A DNA stretch of 5,705 bases from Glaciimonas sp. (GTDB lineage: Bacteria > Pseudomonadota > Gammaproteobacteria > Burkholderiales > Burkholderiaceae), in assembly GCA_014377145.1 (NCBI GenBank), contig JACMQE010000305.1, forward strand, positions 1 through 5,705, read 5' to 3'. Both the position numbers and the translations under genes were made by a program. Each line of letters begins with the position of its first letter. Positions within the stretch are counted from its first letter, which is position 1. Shown piece after piece: positions 1-5,062 of the stretch. The notes below the pieces were generated by a model. That model was not told the DNA's origin. It did not search any database and saw only the letters and a program-made list of their open reading frames with translations.

Positions 1-334
1 ATTTTTAGGGGGGCGTCAAAAAAATGACTATTGTAACTCTCACAGAAGCAATAATGCAAAAGGACTTGTCAATGGAGACGCTATCTTGCACAAACGTATT
101 TCACCGATAGGCTTTGAGTGTAAATCTGGCACTGAGCAGTAGCTTTTCTTGGCTCCTGATGTTGCTGTAATGAGCGCCGCCTTTGGGCCTGAGTCTCTAT
201 CGTCATTACGACATTGATGCTAATTCCTAACTAATCAGTGTTTCACTTGGCACAGGCAGCTTGAGCAAGACTAGTAGTTCGTGTTGTCCATTGAGCTCTC
301 CTTGCATCACGTCATGCTTGCTTGTCGCCGCTGG
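1..334. other. Gene-free stretch downstream of pth
   Basis: I see no convincing gene in these 334 bp. Open frames on either strand are under about 40 codons and none combines a good ribosome binding site with recognisable protein sequence. No strong GC-rich hairpin followed by a T-run is visible just after the pth stop, so the end of the pth transcript is not obvious here. In many betaproteobacteria the next gene in this direction is ychF. It would have to start beyond the left edge, and that is inference only. Confidence 0.5.
30..59 (-). promoter_or_regulatory. Weak candidate promoter reading off the left edge
   Basis: Read on the minus strand, TTGCAT (54-59) and TACAAT (30-35) are separated by 18 bp. 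The -10 matches the sigma-70 consensus at 5 of 6 positions and the -35 at only 3 of 6. It would drive a gene starting to the left of the window. This is a motif match by eye only. Confidence 0.22.
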
Positions 335-919
335 TTATTTCGCAGTATGCAAGCGCATCGTCGCTTCCGAAAATTGTCCTTCACAAAGCAATGGAATCAC
401 TTTTAGACTGTCTACAATAGCCTCATCAAGAAGCGGCTGCTCTTCCTTACGTGGCCGGTGCAATACAAAATCGGCTACAAACTGTTGCAAATTTAGTGTG
501 CGTGGTTGTCCGATGCCGATGCGCAAGCGCCAGTATTCTTGGGTGCCGAGTGCGACGGTGATGTCTTTTAAGCCATTGTGTCCACCAGAGGAGCCGCCTT
601 TTTTGAGTTTTGCGATACCGGGTAGTAGATCGAGTTCATCATGTACTACTAGTATCTCGTCTGCAGTGATTTTATAAAAGTGTGCGAATGCACCGACCGA
701 CTGGCCAGAGCGATTCATGAAGGTTTGTGGTTTTATAAGCCAGACTTCTTGAGCATTGATACGTGTTTTTCCAATTAATGCCTTGAAATTGGCTTTGCAC
801 TGAAGGTTGCACCCTTGATTTTGCGCCAGATTATCAACTAGCCAGAAGCCAGCGTTATGGCGGGTTTGTTCGTATTCCGGGCCGGGATTGCCGAGGCCGA
901 CGATAAGGCGAATAGACAT
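335..919 (-). CDS. pth: Peptidyl-tRNA hydrolase
   Basis: This cytosolic enzyme cleaves the ester bond of peptidyl-tRNAs that drop off ribosomes, recycling the tRNA; it is normally essential. The 194 residues equal the E. coli enzyme in length. The fold begins with [11 protein letters not shown] (residues 6-16), then TRHNAGF with catalytic His21. Other active-site residues line up with the family: Asn11, Asn69 in TFMNRSG, Asp94 in VHDELDL and Asn115 in GGHNGLKD. The RLRIGIG stretch (131-137) and the C-terminal helix ending in LHTAK are also typical. The ATG at 919 places the conserved N-terminus correctly, although no clear Shine-Dalgarno precedes it. It lies 271 bp after rplY, with a terminator and a separate candidate promoter in the gap, so it is probably transcribed on its own. 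The protein shows nothing unusual. Confidence 0.97.
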   Translation of the reverse strand: MSIRLIVGLGNPGPEYEQTRHNAGFWLVDNLAQNQGCNLQCKANFKALIGKTRINAQEVWLIKPQTFMNRSGQSVGAFAHFYKITADEILVVHDELDLLPGIAKLKKGGSSGGHNGLKDITVALGTQEYWRLRIGIGQPRTLNLQQFVADFVLHRPRKEEQPLLDEAIVDSLKVIPLLCEGQFSEATMRLHTAK

Positions 920-956
920 GAGTTCAGAGTAAAGCGTGAAATGTTGTTAATCCGAT

Positions 957-980
957 AAAAACGCGGTTGCAGTTAACCGC
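957..980 (-). terminator. Terminator-like hairpin in the pth leader
   Basis: On the minus strand GCGGTT (975-980) and AACCGC (963-968) form a perfect 6-bp stem around a 6-nt loop. G and then five T (961-957) follow, the layout of a modest intrinsic terminator. It lies 37 bp before the pth start and downstream of the candidate pth promoter. It may therefore be an attenuator, the 3' end of a short RNA, or a second terminator backing up the one after rplY. The short stem limits confidence. Confidence 0.42.
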
Positions 981-983
981 CTA

Positions 984-1005
984 AAGCAGCATCACCATGC
1001 TGCTT
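984..1005 (-). repeat. Perfect 9-bp inverted repeat in the pth leader
   Basis: AAGCAGCAT and ATGCTGCTT form a perfect 9-bp stem with a 4-nt loop (GGTG on the minus strand), the cleanest simple hairpin in the window. It sits immediately before the terminator-like hairpin at 957-980, with only three bases between them. The stem is followed by TAGG rather than a T-run, so alone it is not a terminator. It could be an RNA structure or an operator; the sequence does not decide. Confidence 0.55.
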
Positions 1006-1010
1006 GCTAA

Positions 1011-1026
1011 ATTCTATGATTCTATG
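1011..1026. repeat. 8-bp tandem duplication ATTCTATG x2
   Basis: Two exact adjacent copies of ATTCTATG (plus strand) occupy the spacer upstream of pth, between the candidate promoter and the tandem hairpins. On the minus strand each copy carries TAGAAT, a 5/6 match to a -10 element, but neither has a -35 at proper spacing. It is probably a small slippage duplication with no evident role. Confidence 0.6.
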
Positions 1027-1054
1027 GTAAACACGTGTTGCGAATTGGGTATCA

Positions 1055-1083
1055 AAAATACTTTATAGTTGCAAAAATGTTAA
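1055..1083 (-). promoter_or_regulatory. Candidate sigma-70 promoter for pth
   Basis: On the minus strand TTAACA (1078-1083, 5/6 to the -35 consensus) is separated by 17 bp from TATTTT (1055-1060, 4/6 to the -10). Transcription would begin near 1048 and give a leader of about 130 nt containing the two hairpins at 957-1005. It lies just downstream of the rplY terminator, where a separate pth promoter would be expected. TATAAA at about 1061-1066 is an alternative -10 but lacks a matching -35. Confidence 0.38.
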
Positions 1084-1130
1084 TAGAATGACAAAATGAT
1101 AATCTTGCTAAGGGGCAGAAATAGCAACAA

Positions 1131-1160
1131 TAAAAAACCTGCCACGGAGGGCGGGTTTTT
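1131..1160 (-). terminator. Intrinsic terminator after rplY
   Basis: A stem of 11 positions (1133-1143 with 1150-1160) encloses a 6-nt loop, starting 30 bp after the rplY stop. Read leftward it ends in six T followed by A, TTG. The GC core pairs CCCGCC with GGCAGG, giving one C-A mismatch on the minus strand. The same pair is a G-U wobble in plus-strand RNA, where five T close the stem. It is therefore probably bidirectional, and somewhat better formed in the rightward direction. Confidence 0.72.
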
Positions 1161-1190
1161 GAGCTACGACAGGTCGGGCCATTGGTTACC

Positions 1191-1802
1191 TTATTTCTTG
1201 TCAGCTGCTGGTGCTGCTGCTAATACAGGTACTTCAGCTTCAACTTTGCCAGCTGGAATTGCCGCAGTAGCTATTGTCAGATTTTCTTGACTGACGAATG
1301 TCACGCCGTTAGGCAGCTTTAAGTCGGCCAAGTGGATCGAGTGACCAACTTCTAGCGCTGCCAAATCAACTTCGACGAACTCTGGCAGATCTTTTGGTAA
1401 GCATGAGATGTCCAGTTCAGTGATGACATGGCTGATGATACCAGCCGACAATTTCACTGCTGGTGAAACATCTGCATTAATAAAGTGCAGTGGTACTTTT
1501 ACGTGGATTGCACGGGTAGCATCGACGCGTTGGAAGTCAGCGTGCAGTACTAATTGTTTGTATGCGTGCATCTGGAAGTCGCGTAACAGAACTTTTTGTG
1601 AGACGCCATCAATTTCCAGGTCCAGAATCGATGAGTGAAATGCTTCTTTTTTCAGTGCGTGGTATAACGCGTTATGATCCAGCGACAGGTTAACTGGCGC
1701 TTTTATACCACCGTAGACGATACCAGGTGTTTGACCTGCAATACGCTGGCGGCGGCTCGCTCCGGTTCCCAGTTCTTTGCGTACAAATGCGATAACTTTC
1801 AT
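1191..1802 (-). CDS. rplY: 50S ribosomal protein L25, CTC/TL5 long form
   Basis: L25 binds loop E and helix IV of 5S rRNA in the large subunit. At 203 residues this is the two-domain general-stress CTC/TL5 form rather than the roughly 94-residue E. coli protein. Residues 1-95 are the 5S-binding barrel, opening with [20 protein letters not shown] and including [19 protein letters not shown] (76-94). Residues 96-185 form the second beta domain, with [32 protein letters not shown] and [13 protein letters not shown]. The tail from about 186 is Ala/Pro-rich and ends in DKK. The ATG at 1802 is supported by GGAG at 1810-1813, 7 nt upstream. It follows prs after a 234-bp structured gap and ends 30 bp before a terminator. 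The leader suggests regulation at the RNA level, possibly by L25 itself, which is inference. Confidence 0.97.
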   Translation of the reverse strand: MKVIAFVRKELGTGASRRQRIAGQTPGIVYGGIKAPVNLSLDHNALYHALKKEAFHSSILDLEIDGVSQKVLLRDFQMHAYKQLVLHADFQRVDATRAIHVKVPLHFINADVSPAVKLSAGIISHVITELDISCLPKDLPEFVEVDLAALEVGHSIHLADLKLPNGVTFVSQENLTIATAAIPAGKVEAEVPVLAAAPAADKK

Positions 1803-1820
1803 TTTGAAACTCCATTATTT

Positions 1821-1838
1821 GCAAGATCGTTGTCTTGC
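1821..1838 (-). promoter_or_regulatory. Hairpin just upstream of the rplY ribosome binding site
   Basis: GCAAGA and TCTTGC form a perfect 6-bp stem around CAACGA on the minus strand. It ends 7 nt before the GGAG of rplY and leaves the Shine-Dalgarno single-stranded. It could act as a standby or protection structure for the 30S subunit, but its function is not known. Confidence 0.4.
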
Positions 1839-1841
1839 GGT

Positions 1842-1867
1842 AAAAATCCTCCGCGACCAGAGGATTT
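1842..1867 (-). terminator. Terminator-like hairpin in the rplY leader (possible attenuator)
   Basis: On the minus strand AAATCCTC (1860-1867) pairs perfectly with GAGGATTT (1844-1851). Inside, a U-G and a G-C pair can close a GUCG tetraloop, making up to 10 bp. The run of five T (1846-1842) begins within the stem and is followed by ACC. It lies only about 40 bp before the rplY ATG, with a ribosome binding site in between. A full promoter hardly fits there, so rplY transcripts must largely pass through this hairpin. It may end prs transcripts partially, or be a regulated attenuator. Confidence 0.52.
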
Positions 1868-1874
1868 AGGTATG

Positions 1875-1904
1875 CCTTTGCGTGGGAGGATCCCACATCA
1901 AAGG
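1875..1904 (-). promoter_or_regulatory. Two-part hairpin in the rplY leader, candidate regulatory RNA element
   Basis: On the minus strand an outer stem CCTTTG/CAAAGG and an inner stem GTGGGA/TCCCAC are separated by a small asymmetric internal loop (AT against G) and capped by a TCC triloop. All 12 stem pairs are Watson-Crick. The apical ATCCTCC (1885-1891) is exactly complementary to GGAGGAT (1846-1852), the 3' arm of the downstream terminator-like hairpin, so the two structures can compete. The upper part resembles 5S rRNA helix IV, close to the L25 binding site. A role in rplY autoregulation is inferred from these features only. Confidence 0.45.
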
Positions 1905-1930
1905 TTCTACATTCTTAGAGTTCGCTTAAA

Positions 1931-1947
1931 ACTTGATTTCCTCAAGT
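1931..1947 (-). repeat. Short inverted repeat upstream of the rplY leader hairpins
   Basis: ACTTGA and TCAAGT form a perfect 6-bp stem with loop GGAAA on the minus strand, followed by TTT. It is A/T-rich and weak. It may be a minor processing or terminator signal after prs (stop at 2037-2039), or simply the first of four hairpins in this gap. I found no convincing -35/-10 pair between prs and rplY. Confidence 0.3.
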
Positions 1948-2036
1948 AAATCCCGTTTTTTCTATTCTTTGTCTGGCTGACGGCTGGTCTTAAAGGATCA
2001 GAAGCACGTTTTTACCAGATTTTGATTAGCTTCTTA

Positions 2037-2987
2037 CTAATCTGTAAATAGCGACATGACTGAGTCGCCCTTGCTGATACGTTTAAAGGTTTCGGCCAGC
2101 AGCTCTGCGCATGACAATTGACGAATTTTGCTGCATGCCTTTGCTTCGGCAGTCAGGGGAATCGTATCGATTACCACTAGTGCGTCTAACGGTGAATTGG
2201 CGATGCGTTCAAGGGCAGGCCCAGACAATACTGGATGTGTACAATAAGCAACAACTTTCTTTGCGCCACGTGCTTTCAGTACTCCAGCTGCCTTGGTCAG
2301 GGTGCCGGCAGTATCTACCATGTCATCCATAATTACGCAGTTACGACCTTCAACTTCACCAATGATGTTCATGACTTCCGATACGTTCGCTTTTGGGCGG
2401 CGTTTGTCGATGATAGCCAGATCACAGTTTAGTCGTTTTGCTAGAGCGCGGGCACGCACTACACCGCCTACATCGGGGGAAACAACGAGCAGATCATCAT
2501 ATTGTTTGTTGACCAAATCACCTAGCAAAATTGGTGAAGCGTAAATGTTGTCAACCGGGATATCAAAAAATCCCTGAATTTGGTCTGCGTGCAGATCCAT
2601 AATCAAAACACGTTCAACACCCGCTTCTTGCAGCATGTTTGCAACGACTTTGGCCGAAATTGCCACACGCGCTGAGCGTGGACGACGATCTTGCCGTGCA
2701 TAACCAAAGTAAGGGATTGCCGCAGTAATACGCCCAGCAGAAGCACGCTTAAGTGCGTCGACCATCAACATGATTTCCATCAAACTATCGTTAGTCGGGG
2801 CGCAGGTTGATTGTAGAACAAAAACATCTTTTCCGCGTACATTCTCATTGATCTCAACGGCTATTTCGCCATCGGAGAACTTGGTGACGTTAGCTTTTCC
2901 TAGAGGAATACCGAGTTTTTTGGCGACTCCTATAGCTAGTTCCGGGTTTGCGTTGCCGGTAAAAACCATAAGGTTTTCGAGTGCCAT
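2037..2987 (-). CDS. prs: Ribose-phosphate pyrophosphokinase (PRPP synthetase)
   Basis: This cytosolic, normally hexameric enzyme transfers pyrophosphate from ATP to ribose 5-phosphate. The product, PRPP, feeds purine, pyrimidine, NAD, histidine and tryptophan synthesis. The 316 residues match the class I bacterial enzymes. Visible landmarks are FSDGE (37-41), the flexible loop YARQDRR (96-102), metal-binding His133 in [11 protein letters not shown] and Asp172 in VSPDVGG. The catalytic loop with Lys195 and Arg197 (DKRRPKANV) and the PRPP-binding loop [13 protein letters not shown] (218-230) are also present. The ATG at 2987 gives the standard N-terminus and is preceded by AGGGA. It lies about 200 bp after tRNA-Gln and 234 bp before rplY. 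A 6-bp inverted repeat (GATTAG/CTAATC) straddles its TAG stop. No key residue is missing. Confidence 0.98.
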   Translation of the reverse strand: MALENLMVFTGNANPELAIGVAKKLGIPLGKANVTKFSDGEIAVEINENVRGKDVFVLQSTCAPTNDSLMEIMLMVDALKRASAGRITAAIPYFGYARQDRRPRSARVAISAKVVANMLQEAGVERVLIMDLHADQIQGFFDIPVDNIYASPILLGDLVNKQYDDLLVVSPDVGGVVRARALAKRLNCDLAIIDKRRPKANVSEVMNIIGEVEGRNCVIMDDMVDTAGTLTKAAGVLKARGAKKVVAYCTHPVLSGPALERIANSPLDALVVIDTIPLTAEAKACSKIRQLSCAELLAETFKRISKGDSVMSLFTD

Positions 2988-3068
2988 GGAGATCCCTGAA
3001 TACTGTCGTTTAAAAGTTGAAAAGCCGACAATGCCCGACTTAAATAGTCTTGCGTTGGCGGCTTATTT

Positions 3069-3074
3069 TTTATA
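3069..3074 (-). promoter_or_regulatory. Possible -10 element upstream of prs
   Basis: TATAAA on the minus strand, in an A-rich run about 80 bp before the prs start, matches the -10 consensus at 5 of 6. The -35 position (TAGCAA or GTAGCA at 16-17 bp) is poor. It is an alternative to the candidate at 3116-3143. Confidence 0.22.
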
Positions 3075-3115
3075 TCGTCATTTTTTCGCATTGCTACCAG
3101 GTAGGTTGCTGGTTT

Positions 3116-3143
3116 CTTATAAGACTTTGTGTTACTTGTTGAA
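3116..3143 (-). promoter_or_regulatory. Candidate promoter for prs
   Basis: On the minus strand TTCAAC (3138-3143) and TATAAG (3116-3121) are 16 bp apart. The -10 matches at 5 of 6 and the -35 at only 3 of 6. It lies between the end of tRNA-Gln and prs, so prs could be transcribed independently of the tRNA with a leader of roughly 120 nt. This is by eye only. Confidence 0.3.
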
Positions 3144-3183
3144 TGTCATTACAGAAATCCCGTGGGATAACACCAGAAATTAA

Positions 3184-3260
3184 TGGCAGGGGAGGAAGGG
3201 CTCGAACCTTCGAATGCTGGAATCAAAATCCAGTGCCTTAACCAGCTTGGCGACTCCCCT
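3184..3260 (-). tRNA. tRNA-Gln, anticodon TTG
   Basis: This is a complete 77-nt tRNA with encoded CCA, read on the minus strand. The acceptor stem AGGGGAG pairs with CTCCCCT, with discriminator G73. The D stem is GCC/GGC with GG in the loop. The anticodon stem CTGGA/TCCAG carries loop TTTTGAT, giving anticodon TTG. The T arm is GAAGG/CCTTC with loop TTCGAGC. The anticodon assigns it to glutamine, reading CAA and CAG by wobble. It sits between ispE (80 bp upstream) and prs, the common betaproteobacterial location. No strong promoter or terminator flanks it, so it may be processed from an ispE-tRNA-prs transcript. The first base is A, forming A1-U72 rather than the U1-A72 of E. coli tRNA-Gln. 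Confidence 0.97.
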
Positions 3261-3340
3261 ATGCAAACTTACTGCCGATCATGATTAGTCACTATGCTAG
3301 TGGATTACTACGTTTCATGACTAGCGAATTTGGGTCCAGA

Positions 3341-4204
3341 TTATAGCAAATCTTTTAAAGGATGGAAGCTAATTCCTTTCGCTTTCCATACTTTCCAACG
3401 TTGAGATACTAACCTCAGTACTTTGTCTGCTTGTTTTTCGTGTTTGAACGGACAAAAAACGCATGCACCAGAGCCTGTCATCCTTGCATCTCCGTGTGTT
3501 TTTAGCCAATCAATGGCTTCTGCAACAGCAGGAAATAGTGTGGTAGCTACGATTTGTAAATCATTCTTTCCGAAGCAATCTTGATGCTCTGAAAAGTCCG
3601 CTATTCTGACTAATTTTGTGTCCCATGTCAATTTTTCTGATGAAAAAATTAATGAAGTTGGAATTTGTACACCAGGTTCTATGACGACGTACCAGCAATC
3701 CGAGGTTTCGACCGGTTGTAGTGCTTCGCCGATGCCTTGAGCAAACGCATTTTGACCGAATATGAAAAAGGGGACGTCCGCCCCTAACTGTAAGCCAATG
3801 TCCATCAATCTGCGGCGGTCGAAGCCGCCATTCCATAGATGGTTTAGTACGATCAAGGTGGTCGCTGCATTGGACGATCCGCCACCAAGTCCCCCGCCCA
3901 TCGGGAGTATTTTGTTAATCTTGATGTTGGCACCGGGGGGGGGTTGCCCTGTTTTTTGATGGATAGCGGTTTGTAGTAATTTGGCGGCACGCACGCTCAG
4001 ATCGGTTTCTACTGGCACGCCTGGAACATCGGATAGACGGTTAATGACGTCATCGTCACGTGTTTCAAAGTCCAGAAAGTCACCGTGATCGAGTAACTGA
4101 AATACCGTCTGCAATAGGTGATAACCATCTGAGCGTCGGCCGTTAACGTGTAAAAAAAGATTTAATTTGGCAGGAGCAGGACAGTTATTGAGCGTACGTG
4201 CCAT
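3341..4204 (-). CDS. ispE: 4-diphosphocytidyl-2-C-methyl-D-erythritol kinase
   Basis: IspE uses ATP to phosphorylate the 2-hydroxyl of CDP-methylerythritol in the non-mevalonate (MEP) pathway to isoprenoids; it is cytosolic and normally essential. The 287 residues fit the family and show the GHMP kinase layout. PAPAKLNLFLHV (9-20) holds catalytic Lys13, and DGYHLLQTVFQLLD (26-39) shapes the substrate pocket. The glycine-rich ATP loop PMGGGLGGGSSNAA spans 101-114. Catalytic Asp143 lies in GADVPFF, ND sits at 214-215, and MTGSGACVF (242-250) is the C-terminal GHMP motif. The ATG at 4204 gives the expected N-terminus, but no clear Shine-Dalgarno precedes it and no better in-frame start lies upstream. 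It follows lolB by 96 bp. A run of nine C (3935-3943 on the plus strand as G) encodes PPP at 88-90 with the frame intact. Confidence 0.97.
   Translation of the reverse strand: MARTLNNCPAPAKLNLFLHVNGRRSDGYHLLQTVFQLLDHGDFLDFETRDDDVINRLSDVPGVPVETDLSVRAAKLLQTAIHQKTGQPPPGANIKINKILPMGGGLGGGSSNAATTLIVLNHLWNGGFDRRRLMDIGLQLGADVPFFIFGQNAFAQGIGEALQPVETSDCWYVVIEPGVQIPTSLIFSSEKLTWDTKLVRIADFSEHQDCFGKNDLQIVATTLFPAVAEAIDWLKTHGDARMTGSGACVFCPFKHEKQADKVLRLVSQRWKVWKAKGISFHPLKDLL
3935..3943. repeat. Homopolymer of nine G (nine C in ispE sense)
   Basis: This is the longest G/C homopolymer in the window and lies wholly inside ispE, in the variable linker before the ATP loop. It encodes three consecutive prolines. 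Such tracts are prone to slippage and sequencing error, but here the frame is intact. Confidence 0.9.
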
Positions 4205-4300
4205 AGGAAATTCGACATTAAATTTTTGATGGCTGCATATCTAAACATTGCGTGCATTTGAAATTCATCGCAATCAATGAATGATCATAACGCAGTTGGA

Positions 4301-5062
4301 TTAATGAGATTGTACGCTGTCGATCACGATACGGATGACAACTTGGCCGGCTTGTTTTGTATTGCGTGTCAGATCGATACGTTTCGGGTAGCTATTGGTA
4401 ACACCAGCGGCACCGTCTGTGGTTTGCCAATCGGTGTATTGAAGCAGCCAATGATCGGCTGTCGTAATGTTGTTAACAGCGCTGTTGCTTGCCGGACTGA
4501 GGTTGAAATGCTTGCCATTAGCATCTACACCAAAACCTTGAAGCCAGTGACGCAGACTAGAGATGGGGAGGGGCCAACCTAACGTTTGTACAGTTAGTAA
4601 ATCTACATCGGTAGCATTACGCGCTGGCTGATCGGCTTGATGGAGCGTTGATTGTTGTGGGGTGATCTCAATATTGGCCAGAGTTTGCCCTAATGGCGAC
4701 AGCACCCTGACGATGGTGTGATCACTGGTTTGCGACCAGGTAAAGTTACCATGTATTATTTGTTCTTTATCGTCTTGTTGATAACGCACTGACAGCCTTC
4801 CACTCAAGTCAATCGCCTGATGATATTCGCGCTGGCTAATGTTATTGGCACTAGCAATGGCAGTATGAGTGGCAGTGTTTATCGCAGCCAGGCCGGCGCA
4901 ACCGCCGGTTGCCAGAGTGATGGTGAATATCGCACTTATCGCTGCTAGCCTTGTGATTCGGTGTGTTCGTGCAGCGTTAATACGTATATCTGTATCAAAT
5001 GGATTGTTTGCAGAGGTTGTGCTGTCTAGCGCAGATGTCAACCAAGCCATCGACATCATCAT
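4301..5062 (-). CDS. lolB: Outer membrane lipoprotein LolB
   Basis: LolB, itself an outer membrane lipoprotein, accepts lipoproteins from periplasmic LolA and inserts them into the outer membrane inner leaflet. A hydrophobic signal segment (about 39-52) is followed by TGGC with lipidated Cys55. The rest matches the beta-barrel fold: LSGRLSVRY (86-94), GNFTW (105-109), LSPLGQTLANIEITP (121-135), LGWPLPISSLRHWLQG (161-176) and a C-terminal PKRIDLTR with QVVIRIVIDS. The identification rests on this motif order and on its place before ispE. The ATG at 5062 overlaps the TPR stop as ATGA, indicating translational coupling, and no Shine-Dalgarno is seen. Two oddities: about 35 polar residues precede the signal core, and the lipobox has Thr rather than Leu at -3. 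No ATG lies downstream of Met5 and before the signal, so a later start would need a rare codon. Confidence 0.9.
   Translation of the reverse strand: MMMSMAWLTSALDSTTSANNPFDTDIRINAARTHRITRLAAISAIFTITLATGGCAGLAAINTATHTAIASANNISQREYHQAIDLSGRLSVRYQQDDKEQIIHGNFTWSQTSDHTIVRVLSPLGQTLANIEITPQQSTLHQADQPARNATDVDLLTVQTLGWPLPISSLRHWLQGFGVDANGKHFNLSPASNSAVNNITTADHWLLQYTDWQTTDGAAGVTNSYPKRIDLTRNTKQAGQVVIRIVIDSVQSH

Noticed and set aside
24..110. Rightward 28-codon ORF after AGGGGGG
   Set aside because: The G-run is 10 nt before the ATG and could pass as a ribosome binding site, but the peptide is not recognisable and a frame this short is expected by chance.
227..334. pth frame stays open for 35 codons after its TAA, including a possible 26-codon ORF from 307
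   Set aside because: Pth is already full length, 35 open codons occur often by chance, and no ribosome binding site precedes the internal ATG.
261..677. Rightward open frame of 138 codons opposite pth
   Set aside because: It is antisense to a confidently identified pth, its translation is Ser/Cys-rich without recognisable motifs, and it looks like a shadow frame.
1030..1039. Perfect palindrome AACACGTGTT upstream of pth
   Set aside because: Several 10-bp palindromes are expected by chance in a window of this size, and it is not placed over a promoter I can support.
3290..3302. CACTA/TAGTG inverted repeat between ispE and tRNA-Gln
   Set aside because: The 5-bp stem with a 3-nt loop and no T-run is too weak to call an ispE terminator.
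3561..3836. 91-codon second frame inside ispE
   Set aside because: It lies wholly within the ispE coding sequence in another frame and its translation is Arg-rich and featureless.
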